From: G965262015 sp965262015
GTDB lineage: Bacteria; Spirochaetota; Leptospiria; Turneriellales; CBDBES01
DNA: 64,000 nucleotides
Assembly (NCBI GenBank): GCA_965262015.1
Contig: OZ253494.1
Span: forward strand, 186,001 to 250,000
Direction of reading: 5' to 3'
In this document: positions 17,424 through 26,213 of the stretch, piece after piece
Layout of the letters: every line of letters begins with the position of its first letter
Numbering within the stretch: the first letter of the stretch is position 1
Program-made: the position numbers and the translations under genes
Notes under the pieces: model-generated
Databases searched by the model: none
What the model saw: only the letters and a program-made list of their open reading frames with translations
Told to the model about the DNA's origin: nothing

Positions 17424-19514
17424 ATGAATATACGCTCTGTGATATACCTACCATTTTTTGTATTAGTAAGCTTGTTATTACTTGCCCCCATTAGTGCACA
17501 GGAAGATTCAGAAGAGACAGGTTTCTTTGAATTAGAGGCCATTCTTGACATTCAAGTAAGTGTTGGTAGTAAAAAACAGGAAAAGGCAGCCAAGACACCC
17601 GCCATTGTATCTGTGATTACTGCTCAAGACATTCAAGATCTGGGCTATACAAATTTGTACCAAGTTTTAGCCACTGTTCCTGGCATAGAATTTATTGAAT
17701 CCTACTACGGTTCGTCCATGCTTATTTTTAGAGGTGCCTTCCAAGAGCACTTTAATAATAAAAGTCTTGTTTTGATCAATGGTCGCCCCATTTATGAACC
17801 TACATATGGTACTTATTTCCTTGAGCAGGTACCTCTAAATTCTATAGAACGGATTGAGATTATTCGTGGTCCTGGTTCTTCTCTTTACGGTGCGAATGCA
17901 TACACTGGTCTCATTAACATCATCACAAAACGCGATCTAAAAACAAAAAAAGTCTCTACACAAAATAAAGTAATTGTATATGCTGATCGTGATGATGGAA
18001 ATAAAGTTAAACCTTCTATATATGCCTCTGTCGGAATTCAAGAGGTATTAGCAGAAGGAATGTCAGTTAGTCTTTTTGCAACTGGTAACTGGCAAGATGC
18101 ATTTAAATACCAAGGCATAGGTGGTAGACAGAACACACACTTGGCTACTCCCCCTATTGATACGGTTGATTATTATAATAATTATGCAAATTTATATTCT
18201 ACTTTCAAATGGGATGAGTTAGAAGTAAATGCTTTTTACTTCTACCAGAACAAAGCCAAGCTCAGCGTATCAGACAGTACAGCTGCTTTCTTGGGTGGTG
18301 ATAATAACATTCATGTTGTTGGAGGTGATGCCTCGTTTAAACACCCCATCGTTGATAAGTTAGATGCTAGTTATAAGCTTTATGTAGACTATTATGCCCG
18401 TGATTTATATTTTGATTACAGGGATACAAGTTTCACTCCCGCAAATGCTACATATGACGGTTCTCGTATTGGGTTCACAGGAGATCTATTATACACGTAC
18501 AACGAAATTTATTCAGGAATATTAGGGGTTTATACTGAATATCAAAATGCAGGTAGTTTCGCTATTCGTAATCCTAAAACAATCCCATTGGATGAATCCA
18601 TTATCACTCCTTTTTCAAGTCGTCAACAGAACTATGATGTAGCTGCCTATTTACAGTTAAAAGCCACATATAACATAGTTTCTTTCACCACAGGGTTGCG
18701 TTATAATTATAATCAGTATTATGGTAACAATGTTGTCGCTCGTGGGGGCATTAACTTTACTTTACTGGAAGAAGGTGATCACGGCCTATACCTAAAAGCT
18801 CTCTATGGTGGGGCCGTTAGAAATCCCAGCTTTTTTGAACGCTTTTCTGAGAGTGCATTTATTGTAGGTAGTCCAGAACTGGCTCCCGAAAGTATACATA
18901 CAATAGATGGAGCTGTTGAATATCTCTTAGCTTCGTTCCTCTCGTTACGAATGAATTATTATTACATGAGAACTGGTGATTTCATACAACGTCAAGTACA
19001 ACGTCAAGGTCAACCACCTCAATATATTAACTCATTAGGACAACAATTTCATGGTATGGAATTTGACGCCCAATACTTCCCCTTGTTTGGTAAACATAAG
19101 AAAGATTTAAAAATTAGTACCAATGCTAGTTACCGTATAGGTGCCAATTTGGCAGATAATACACGAGTGGATAATTTAGCTGCGTGGCTTTTTAATGGCA
19201 GGGTAGAATATACTCTGATGAATCTTATACAGACAGGTGTAATTCTACAATATATTGCTCCTCGTACAGGCATAATTAGTCATGCTACTGGCACTAGCAG
19301 GGTGACAGTAGATGGTTATTTGTTGACCAACCTTAATATTAAATGGCTTGTTACATCCACGCAAAGAGTTGAGTTCGCTGTGAATAATGTTGCAGATGTT
19401 AAATACTTTTATCCTGAGGTCGTTTTTGGGCGTGCACGAGAAGTAGCTGGCGTAACTCCTTTTTATGGAGGTAGATACTTCTCTGTCAGTTATTCAGGTG
19501 AGTTTGATCTATAA
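17424..19514 (+). CDS. TonB-dependent outer-membrane receptor
   Basis: The 696-residue protein has a signal peptide (MNIRSVIYLPFFVLVSLLLL, cleavage near ISAQ), a plug domain and a 22-strand-type barrel. The plug shows TPAIVSVITAQDIQDLGY, LVLINGRPIYEP, and ERIEIIRGPGSSLYGANAY with TGLINIITK. The barrel ends at a C-terminal aromatic strand (GGRYFSVSYSGEFDL). Receptors of this class import scarce ligands such as iron chelates or cobalamin using TonB energy; the ligand is not evident here. It is the first gene of an eight-gene plus-strand locus with sensing and signalling genes. Confidence 0.93.
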   Translation: MNIRSVIYLPFFVLVSLLLLAPISAQEDSEETGFFELEAILDIQVSVGSKKQEKAAKTPAIVSVITAQDIQDLGYTNLYQVLATVPGIEFIESYYGSSMLIFRGAFQEHFNNKSLVLINGRPIYEPTYGTYFLEQVPLNSIERIEIIRGPGSSLYGANAYTGLINIITKRDLKTKKVSTQNKVIVYADRDDGNKVKPSIYASVGIQEVLAEGMSVSLFATGNWQDAFKYQGIGGRQNTHLATPPIDTVDYYNNYANLYSTFKWDELEVNAFYFYQNKAKLSVSDSTAAFLGGDNNIHVVGGDASFKHPIVDKLDASYKLYVDYYARDLYFDYRDTSFTPANATYDGSRIGFTGDLLYTYNEIYSGILGVYTEYQNAGSFAIRNPKTIPLDESIITPFSSRQQNYDVAAYLQLKATYNIVSFTTGLRYNYNQYYGNNVVARGGINFTLLEEGDHGLYLKALYGGAVRNPSFFERFSESAFIVGSPELAPESIHTIDGAVEYLLASFLSLRMNYYYMRTGDFIQRQVQRQGQPPQYINSLGQQFHGMEFDAQYFPLFGKHKKDLKISTNASYRIGANLADNTRVDNLAAWLFNGRVEYTLMNLIQTGVILQYIAPRTGIISHATGTSRVTVDGYLLTNLNIKWLVTSTQRVEFAVNNVADVKYFYPEVVFGRAREVAGVTPFYGGRYFSVSYSGEFDL

Positions 19515-19525
19515 TTTTTTAGCCC

Positions 19526-20524
19526 ATGAATGCTACATCACTTCATCAAGAAATAGACAATACTGAAGAGTCTGCACTTTGTCTAAAAAGATACCAAAAG
19601 ACAGAAGAGCATTTTCTAGCTTTTATGGATAGTTTTGACGATCCATATAAGATAAAATCATCATCTCATGAATATCATATTACTCGATTAAGATCATGGG
19701 CTCTGATGTACCAGCTTGTTGGGCACTTTGAAACATTATCTAACTTTTTAAACGAAGAAGAAATGTTTCGTACGCTTAAAAACGTGAGTGATTATTTTTG
19801 TAAATCTATTCTCATCAAACGTTGTCAAAGCCCAGAGTTATATGCAGGCGACCATCTAAGTATTGAACAAGTAACACTCAGTAATAATCAGACAAAGGAT
19901 AGTGAAGCGGGTCGTGTGTTGGAAGAACAAATTTTATTGCTGCCCTTATGCCAGCAACATCGCAATAAAGTTACTTATGAAGCTAATCTATTAGTAAAAA
20001 AGATTCATAGCATGAAAGTACCTAAGATTTTATGTTTGTCTGTTGGGAGTTGCTCCCATTTTATTAATATCTTAACTTTTATGGAAGGTTCTGATTTTGA
20101 GTTACATGTGCATGACACCAATGAAGAGGCTATTCGTATTGCCAAAAAACGCCTACAGTCATTAGACTCTAAAATTGTCTTTCATTCTGGAAATCTCATA
20201 CGCTTTATGCGCCAAATAAAAAATGAATCATTTGATCTAATTACCTTAGGAGGTGTTGCAGATTATTTTTCAGATAAAAGCTTTGTTTCTATTATAACTA
20301 ATTTTATGGGTATGTTGCGGACATCAGGTACCTTATTTTATACCCATCTTTCCTGTGATAGTTATTATAGAACTATACTCAAGTATATTTTTATGTGGAA
20401 GATCCAGCATCGAACTAAAGATGAACTAATAAATCTAATGTCGCAGACTGGTGTATCTCCAGGAGAATATAAGATATTCTTTGAGCGATGCCAACTTACC
20501 TATATGGTCGAGATACAAAAATAG
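19526..20524 (+). CDS. SAM-dependent methyltransferase resembling the PhcB / 3-OH-PAME family
   Basis: The 332-residue protein has an N-terminal helical domain (about 1-145) and a class I methyltransferase domain. The latter shows ILCLSVGSCSHFI (SAM loop), ELHVHDTNEEAI (acidic ribose-binding strand) and FDLITLGGVADYFSD. The pattern YAGD, then HRNKV, then the SAM loop and YFSD recalls PhcB-type enzymes that make methyl-ester signal molecules. The normal glycine-rich loop is degenerate (SVGSCS). It begins 11 nt after the receptor gene. Methyltransferase is likely; the PhcB relation is an impression needing a profile search. Confidence 0.6.
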   Translation: MNATSLHQEIDNTEESALCLKRYQKTEEHFLAFMDSFDDPYKIKSSSHEYHITRLRSWALMYQLVGHFETLSNFLNEEEMFRTLKNVSDYFCKSILIKRCQSPELYAGDHLSIEQVTLSNNQTKDSEAGRVLEEQILLLPLCQQHRNKVTYEANLLVKKIHSMKVPKILCLSVGSCSHFINILTFMEGSDFELHVHDTNEEAIRIAKKRLQSLDSKIVFHSGNLIRFMRQIKNESFDLITLGGVADYFSDKSFVSIITNFMGMLRTSGTLFYTHLSCDSYYRTILKYIFMWKIQHRTKDELINLMSQTGVSPGEYKIFFERCQLTYMVEIQK

Positions 20525-20529
20525 AATTT

Positions 20530-21279
20530 ATGCGTTATCCTATTGCATTTTTGTTAACAGTTTCGTGTTTATTTTCTATGGACATATTTATTTTTAATCC
20601 AGAAAGCCAGGCAAGTAAGTCTTACCTAGCAAAAAAAATTTTAGAAAAGGCCTGTAGTGCCAAAAAAATCTCATGTAAGGTTAAGTTTTTTGCTGAAGCT
20701 GTGGATTTTTATAAAGTTTTCCGTATTTCTAAGCCTGACATTGTCATTGTTGCATCATATTATTATCGTCAAATGAAAACTAAACTACAATGGGAGTCTA
20801 TGTTGAAAGGTTATAATGGTAAACGGTATGGCTTTAGAAAAATGTTAGTTACTTCAAAAAAGAAGAGAAGACTCTCTGACTTAAAGTATATTTCTGTTGT
20901 TTCCTCTGGGCAAGGCAAGTTAAATCCAGTCGAGGATAGATTTATCAAGTCTTTAAATAGGCGAAGAAAAGTTTACGTTAATCCTGTATCTAAAGAAATT
21001 GATGCCATTATGGGTCTTGCATTTGCACAGGTGGATGGTGCTATTGTGACTCCTAAGACTTTTAGAATCCTACGTACTATTAATCCTAAGATTGTACGTA
21101 ATTTGCATGTACTAAAACGTTTAAAAATTACGCCCTATCCACAGGTTGTCTTACCTCGATATGTTCTAAAAAGCAAGAAAGAATACCTTATGAATTTAAA
21201 GAAGATTTTTTCCTTGTTAAAGAAAGATCATCAAGGTAGATTATTTTTTCGCTTTTTTGGAGTGACCAGTTTTAATTAA
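20530..21279 (+). CDS. PhnD-like periplasmic binding protein without transporter genes
   Basis: The 249-residue protein begins MRYPIAFLLTVSCLFS, a signal peptide. It resembles PhnD/transferrin-type periplasmic binding proteins in its PDIVIVASYYYRQM, SVVSSGQGKLNP, QVDGAIVTPKTF and KITPYPQVVLP segments. The start at 20530 is chosen because the longer frame (20488) overlaps the methyltransferase and lacks a signal. It is strongly basic. No permease or ATPase gene is nearby, so it may present a ligand to the receptor or to the membrane kinase encoded two genes downstream. Confidence 0.65.
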   Translation: MRYPIAFLLTVSCLFSMDIFIFNPESQASKSYLAKKILEKACSAKKISCKVKFFAEAVDFYKVFRISKPDIVIVASYYYRQMKTKLQWESMLKGYNGKRYGFRKMLVTSKKKRRLSDLKYISVVSSGQGKLNPVEDRFIKSLNRRRKVYVNPVSKEIDAIMGLAFAQVDGAIVTPKTFRILRTINPKIVRNLHVLKRLKITPYPQVVLPRYVLKSKKEYLMNLKKIFSLLKKDHQGRLFFRFFGVTSFN

Positions 21280-21308
21280 ATTAGAATAGTATTGCTGGAG
21301 TGAATAAT

Positions 21309-22271
21309 ATGAGATTGTATACTAAAATTTGTATTTGTTTTATTTTTCTATCTAACTTTATAGTGTCTTATTCTTTTGCGGCCAAAGTCTCTAAGAAAAG
21401 GATTCTTGTTGTAAAAAGTGCTAATCTGAGACAATTTGATACTGTGGCTGATAGTTTCAAGAAAAGTGTAGAGAATTTTCACATAGATAAGCTAACTTTT
21501 AAAAAATCTTTGTCTAAAAAACAAGTAACTAACATACTTAAAAAGTATAAACCCAACTTACTAGTTTGTTTAGGGAGTACTACTGCTACCACGTTTGCAA
21601 AACATCAGAACAAAGTACCAATATTATTTACCATGGTTCTTAATTATAAAAGACATAAGCTCCTCAAAAATAAACATATTGCTGGTATTGCAATGGAAAT
21701 TCCTAGTCAAAACTTGTTCACACAGTTCAAGTTGCTTTATGGAGGCTTAAAGGCATTGGCTGTACCTTATCATCCTGTAGCTTCAAGTGAAACTGTTCAA
21801 AGTTCTCGTGCTACTGCTAAGTTTCTAGGTGTGCGTTTACTCTTGTTGCCCGTCTCCAATCCTAAAGATCTAACTAGTATTGTTCGAAGAAAAATAAAGA
21901 AAATGGATGCTTTATGGATGCTTTCTGATTTTAAGTTATATAATAAATCTAATATTTCAGAAGTAAATACTCTCCTCAAGCTTGCATATAAAGAGACAAT
22001 TCCAGTTATTGTTTCTTCAGAGGCATTTTTGAAAGCAGGTGCTTTGTTTGCTATTTCTATTGATTATGATGGCTTAGGATCTCAGCTGGGGATTCTATCA
22101 AGTAAAATATTACTTGATAGAATCCCTGTTGTAGATATAGGAGTTGTACCGCCAATTGGAACACGTACAATCCTAAATATGGATATTGCAGAAAAATTAA
22201 TTGGTAGTGTCCTAAATGAAGAAGAAGTATTTGATTATCAAGCTGATCGATTATATCGTCAGAACGAGTAA
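21309..22271 (+). CDS. ABC_sub_bind-family periplasmic binding protein
   Basis: The 320-residue protein has a signal peptide (about residues 1-26, ending SFAA). Two Rossmann-like lobes follow, as in the ABC_sub_bind (DUF534/TrpX-like) family: RILVVKS, PNLLVCLGSTTATTFAKH, PILFTMVLN, GLKALAVPYHP, ALWMLSDF and PVIVSSEAF. The GGAG 8 nt before the ATG at 21309 decides the start over GTG 21300. Like its neighbour it has no transporter partner in the window. A terminator-like hairpin follows its stop codon. The ligand is unknown. Confidence 0.72.
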   Translation: MRLYTKICICFIFLSNFIVSYSFAAKVSKKRILVVKSANLRQFDTVADSFKKSVENFHIDKLTFKKSLSKKQVTNILKKYKPNLLVCLGSTTATTFAKHQNKVPILFTMVLNYKRHKLLKNKHIAGIAMEIPSQNLFTQFKLLYGGLKALAVPYHPVASSETVQSSRATAKFLGVRLLLLPVSNPKDLTSIVRRKIKKMDALWMLSDFKLYNKSNISEVNTLLKLAYKETIPVIVSSEAFLKAGALFAISIDYDGLGSQLGILSSKILLDRIPVVDIGVVPPIGTRTILNMDIAEKLIGSVLNEEEVFDYQADRLYRQNE

Positions 22272-22297
22272 CCTACCTTGTTTGATGTGGTTTTTTT
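22270..22297 (+). terminator. Intrinsic terminator-like hairpin after the second binding-protein gene
   Basis: AACC-t-AC pairs with GTGGTT (one bulged T, 10-nt loop) and a run of seven T follows at 291-297 of this kilobase. It overlaps the stop codon of the upstream gene. A TATAAT at 22308-22313 lies just beyond, so the signalling genes may have their own promoter. Confidence 0.5.
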
Positions 22298-22307
22298 ATT
22301 GCTAGTT

Positions 22308-22313
22308 TATAAT
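22308..22313 (+). promoter_or_regulatory. TATAAT before the HPt kinase gene
   Basis: A perfect TATAAT lies 19 nt before the kinase ATG. The best -35-like hexamer (TTGATG, 22282-22287) is 20 nt upstream, a long spacing, and falls inside the terminator loop. A GGGA near 22321 could serve as a weak ribosome site. Confidence 0.35.
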
Positions 22314-22332
22314 CCTTTGTGGGAATATTGAG

Positions 22333-24693
22333 ATGTTATATATAGAACAAGTTAAAAAATTGTTTATGCAGTTATTTGCTTTTCGTAAATCTGGTATTAA
22401 ATTTAAATATATTCTGAGTGTTCTTTCACTCTTTTCTTTAAGTGTTATCTCTCTCATGGTTTTTTTTGTAGAGAGGACTGATCGATTGCTGCATAATAAT
22501 CTAGAACAAAAACTAAACCTAGTAGAAAAAAATCTAGGTGTAATTGTTAAGAAAAGTCTGGAAGACAGTAGTTATAGTTCTTTAAACTCATTTGTAGTGT
22601 CTACTTCTAAGCAAGACAAAGAAATTGTTTCTATCTTGGTATTGGATAAAAATAAGACAATAATTGCCACATCAGATGAAGAAAAATATCCACTCTTTTA
22701 TTTAATTGAAGATAAGTTTATTCTAGAAAAAGTAGAACAAAAAAAAGAGGGTATTTCCCAGATTGAGGGCAAATCTCTATTACATCATGTTACCTTTATT
22801 AAATATGATAACCCTATTCCTGTTCCGTTGGAAGAGTCTGATATCCCTGATGTAGATACTAACTCAAACGCTCAAAGAGCTAAAGACATAAATAATGTGG
22901 AAAGTGAGACGACAGATACTAGTGATAAACTAGATTTTGATATTAATATACAAGGAATTTTATATATTTCCTTAACCACTAAATATTTAAGTCAGGAAAT
23001 CCAAAATCTATGGATGTATTCAGGATTTGCTTTACTTATATTTTTAATTCTTGGTTTTGCTATTTCTTATATGATTGCTTCTAATTTATCTAGACCATTG
23101 GTCTCTTTGGCAAGCAATGTCCAGAATATTGCCAAAGGGAATTTAAACTTATCCGTATTAGATGACCGTATTCAGAAGCGTAATGATGAGATTGGTCAAC
23201 TGTATATTGATGTTGATAAAATGCGTCTGTCAATTAAGTTTCTAACAGATAACCTAGAAGATAAGGTAAAGCAGCGAACTAGAGCGTTACAAGTAGCACA
23301 AGAAGAGAATATTAGGATACTCGAGAATATGCCTTCTGGCCTTTTAACAATAGATGAAGATTACCAAATTGGTTCTCAATATTCATCAACTACTGAAGAT
23401 ATTGTACTACGAGATCACATTAATCAGTTTAATTTTATAGAGTTAATAGAACCAATGTTAGGCATTGAGCATACTCAGTTATTAAAAAAATATCTGCTTA
23501 TCTTGTTTAACCCTGGTATTAATTCCATGTTTCTAGCAGATATAAATCCTATTAAACATGTGGAAGTTCTTTTAAAAGATCCTAAATCAGATAAAACTAT
23601 AAAAAAATGCCTAGAATTTCTTTTTTTTCGTATTACGGTTAATAGTAACATAGTAGGTATTATTATTAGTATTGTAGATATTAGTAAAGTTTACTTTCTA
23701 AATAAACAAATGGAAGAACAAGAACGTGTAATGAGTAGTCAAACTAAACAGCTTTACTCCATTTTAAATGCTGATGCACAATCTTTAACTGTATTTATGA
23801 CTGATGCCACAGAAGATCTGAAAAAACTTAATTTAATTTTAGGGAAAGAAGAACCTAATAAAATGGACATGAAAGAGTTTTATCGCATTGTTCATAGTAT
23901 TAAAGGTAATGCCTCTGTTTTAGACCTAGAATTACTTTCTTCTATCGCTCATACCGCAGAAGATCAAATAGATAAGATTAGAAAAGCAAAAGCAGTTAGT
24001 CCTAAACAACTTTCACATTTGCATACCAGTATACATGATTTAGAAAACAGCATACAAAATACTCGAGATCTAATTGAAAAATTAAATACATTCAAAACTG
24101 ACATTACGAGTAAACAGTCTTTAGGAATTGTTGTTTTGCATGCTATGGATGATATGGCTAAACGATTGGCTGATTTATTAGGGTGTAATATTAACTTCAG
24201 TTACACAGATTTTGATTCTACGTGTATTAACCATGCTAATCGTAGAGTTATCCAGGATAGTTTTATACAATTATTGCGTAATTCGCTTGCACATGGTATA
24301 GAATCAGAAGAGGAAAGAGAAAAAGCTGGTAAACCTGCAGTAGGCCATATAACATTGTCTACTGAGAAAAAAGTAGATCGTATATGGCTTATTTATCAAG
24401 ATGATGGTCGAGGACTGAATATCAGCAAACTAAAAAAGAAAGCACTTAATTTAAATTTGGGTTCACAACAAGAAATAGATAATTGGGATCATGAGCAGTT
24501 AGTTAATTTGATTTTTCAGCCTAATTTTTCGACTGCAGATAAGGTTAGTATGCATTCTGGAAGAGGAGTGGGAATGGATATCATTAAGGCAAACTTTCAG
24601 ACTTTGCAAGCCACAATTACTGTTAATTTTGAAGAAGGAAGATATTTCCGAATTGCATTTGGATTACCTCTTGTAAATCATGTCAGTAGCTAA
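22333..24693 (+). CDS. Membrane HPt/HATPase histidine kinase (CheA-like, no CheW domain)
   Basis: The 786-residue protein has a membrane segment (26-46), an extracytoplasmic sensor region (about 50-227, including an acidic linker near 165-205), a second membrane segment (228-250) and a HAMP-like helix pair (250-303). A PAS-like region (about 325-455) and a coiled coil follow. An HPt domain has His521 in IVHSIKGNASVL, and a HATPase domain has N650 (LLRNSLAHGIESEEERE), DDGRG (690-694) and SGRGVGMDI (742-750). The ATPase is CheA-like, but the chain ends right after it, so it lacks the CheW-like array-docking domain. The cyclase gene overlaps its end by 14 nt. The downstream CheY is the likely phosphoacceptor. 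Confidence 0.85.
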   Translation: MLYIEQVKKLFMQLFAFRKSGIKFKYILSVLSLFSLSVISLMVFFVERTDRLLHNNLEQKLNLVEKNLGVIVKKSLEDSSYSSLNSFVVSTSKQDKEIVSILVLDKNKTIIATSDEEKYPLFYLIEDKFILEKVEQKKEGISQIEGKSLLHHVTFIKYDNPIPVPLEESDIPDVDTNSNAQRAKDINNVESETTDTSDKLDFDINIQGILYISLTTKYLSQEIQNLWMYSGFALLIFLILGFAISYMIASNLSRPLVSLASNVQNIAKGNLNLSVLDDRIQKRNDEIGQLYIDVDKMRLSIKFLTDNLEDKVKQRTRALQVAQEENIRILENMPSGLLTIDEDYQIGSQYSSTTEDIVLRDHINQFNFIELIEPMLGIEHTQLLKKYLLILFNPGINSMFLADINPIKHVEVLLKDPKSDKTIKKCLEFLFFRITVNSNIVGIIISIVDISKVYFLNKQMEEQERVMSSQTKQLYSILNADAQSLTVFMTDATEDLKKLNLILGKEEPNKMDMKEFYRIVHSIKGNASVLDLELLSSIAHTAEDQIDKIRKAKAVSPKQLSHLHTSIHDLENSIQNTRDLIEKLNTFKTDITSKQSLGIVVLHAMDDMAKRLADLLGCNINFSYTDFDSTCINHANRRVIQDSFIQLLRNSLAHGIESEEEREKAGKPAVGHITLSTEKKVDRIWLIYQDDGRGLNISKLKKKALNLNLGSQQEIDNWDHEQLVNLIFQPNFSTADKVSMHSGRGVGMDIIKANFQTLQATITVNFEEGRYFRIAFGLPLVNHVSS

Positions 24694-25828
24694 ACTAAAT
24701 ATCACCATTATCTCTAATGATATAAAAAAATGTCAGTTTATTGCTGATGTAGTGTCTTTTTTGCCTGCATTCTCTTTAGAAGACTTGGATAAGTATGTAG
24801 GAGTTGATTTAGACCCTCGTAATATTATAGAGTGTGTTAGAAAAGACGTGGCTAAAAGTGATATATTGATGATTGATCTAACATCCATGGATGCGGATGT
24901 AATCATCTCTGTTGTTACTCAATTGAATCGTTTGATTGTAGCCATTCGAGATACTAGTTTAACTATTTATTTTATACCTGTTGCACTAAAATCCCAGTCA
25001 CGTTTATTGGAAAAAATATGTTTTTCTGATAAGGTTAGTCAAAATTTTTATGATTATGTATTTACGCCTATGGATATGGATACTTCTGAATTTTCTGTTC
25101 GCTTACTTCTTCATAGTCAATATCTTATGGGTTTAGATGCTAAAAAAAATAAGATATCTGCTCTACAAGCAGAAAGAAAAGAATTAGATAAATTTTTATC
25201 TACTGACGTTGTAGAAGAGATATTATCCCGTGAAAAAAATGTAAATGCAAGTACTGTTAGACAAGCTAGCATACTGTTTTTAGATATTAGAAACTTCACT
25301 GGCTTGAGTGAAGCTCTTACTCCTGATCAAGTGGTTGAATTACTTGATTTATTATTTACTGATATTGTAGATTTAATTTTTAGTTATAAGGGTTCAGTAA
25401 ATAAATTTATTGGAGATGCTATTTTAGCCACATTTGGTTGTCCTAAATCTTATGGTAATGATGCACATAATGCTGTATTATGTGCTATGCAGCTTATTGC
25501 AGCTATTCAAGTATTTAATCAAGTTAAGCCTGATTTCATTAAAGATGATATTCGTGTTGGCATAGGTATCGCATCAGGTAAAGTTTTTGCAGGTAATGTG
25601 GGTTCTTATAAAAAAATGGAATATACTGTTATTGGTGATACCGTGAATTTAGCTAGCCGTTTGCAAGACCTTACAAAACAATTTAATAGTAGTCTAGTGA
25701 TTGACGAGTATACTTACAAGCATCTTGAGAAAGCATTAGAGTTGATAGAAGCACCCAGTATTAGCATTCGTGGTAAAAGTGATAAAGTTAATATTTTTTA
25801 CTTGCCCCCTGAACAGGAGATTCTATAA
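24680..25828 (+). CDS. Class III adenylyl cyclase with degenerate receiver-like N terminus
   Basis: The C-terminal half (about 190-382) is a class III nucleotide cyclase. Metal-binding Asp202 (LFLDIRNFTG) and Asp246 (IGDAIL) are present, with Lys242 for adenine and transition-state residues Asn323 and Arg327 (TVNLASR). The second base-selective position is Thr316 (YTVIG), a Lys/Thr pair typical of class IIIb adenylyl cyclases. Residues 1-150 look like a receiver fold (ILMIDLTSMD), but the usual acidic N-terminal pair and conserved Lys are not evident. Residues 155-185 form a linker helix. Its start lies within the kinase gene, implying coupled translation. Confidence 0.85.
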   Translation: MSVAKLNITIISNDIKKCQFIADVVSFLPAFSLEDLDKYVGVDLDPRNIIECVRKDVAKSDILMIDLTSMDADVIISVVTQLNRLIVAIRDTSLTIYFIPVALKSQSRLLEKICFSDKVSQNFYDYVFTPMDMDTSEFSVRLLLHSQYLMGLDAKKNKISALQAERKELDKFLSTDVVEEILSREKNVNASTVRQASILFLDIRNFTGLSEALTPDQVVELLDLLFTDIVDLIFSYKGSVNKFIGDAILATFGCPKSYGNDAHNAVLCAMQLIAAIQVFNQVKPDFIKDDIRVGIGIASGKVFAGNVGSYKKMEYTVIGDTVNLASRLQDLTKQFNSSLVIDEYTYKHLEKALELIEAPSISIRGKSDKVNIFYLPPEQEIL

Positions 25829-25849
25829 AGAAGCCGGTTAGATACTTGT

Positions 25850-26209
25850 ATGAGATTAATGATTGTTGATGATTCCATGATTATTCGAAAAGCAATACGT
25901 CGCTTTGCAGAAAGAAATAATATAGAGGTTATAGGCGAAGCCGCTAATGGTTTAGATGCTATTAAGTTGTTTCAAGAGGAGAAGCCAGATGCTATTACCA
26001 TGGACATTACTATGCCAGAGATGGATGGTCTGGAATGCATTAGACAAATTATGGGGATTGATACTTCTGTTAATATTGTAGTAATTTCTGCTTTAGTTGC
26101 TCAAGAGAATATGTTAGATGCTATGAATGCTGGTGCAAAGGGTTTTATACAAAAGCCTTTCAATGAGACTAAATTAGAAGAAGTATTTAGAATTTTTCGA
26201 GGTAGTTAG
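25850..26209 (+). CDS. cheY: CheY-like response regulator
   Basis: This is a single-domain receiver of 119 residues with Asp7/Asp8 (MIVDDS), phosphoacceptor Asp52 (TMDITMPEMDG), Ser80 at the switch Thr/Ser position and Lys102 (IQKPF). There is no output domain, so it acts by binding a partner. It sits between the cyclase gene and a CheX phosphatase gene (4-nt gap). It is most likely phosphorylated by the HPt kinase and reset by CheX. No motility genes are in the window. Confidence 0.92.
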   Translation: MRLMIVDDSMIIRKAIRRFAERNNIEVIGEAANGLDAIKLFQEEKPDAITMDITMPEMDGLECIRQIMGIDTSVNIVVISALVAQENMLDAMNAGAKGFIQKPFNETKLEEVFRIFRGS

Positions 26210-26213
26210 TTTT

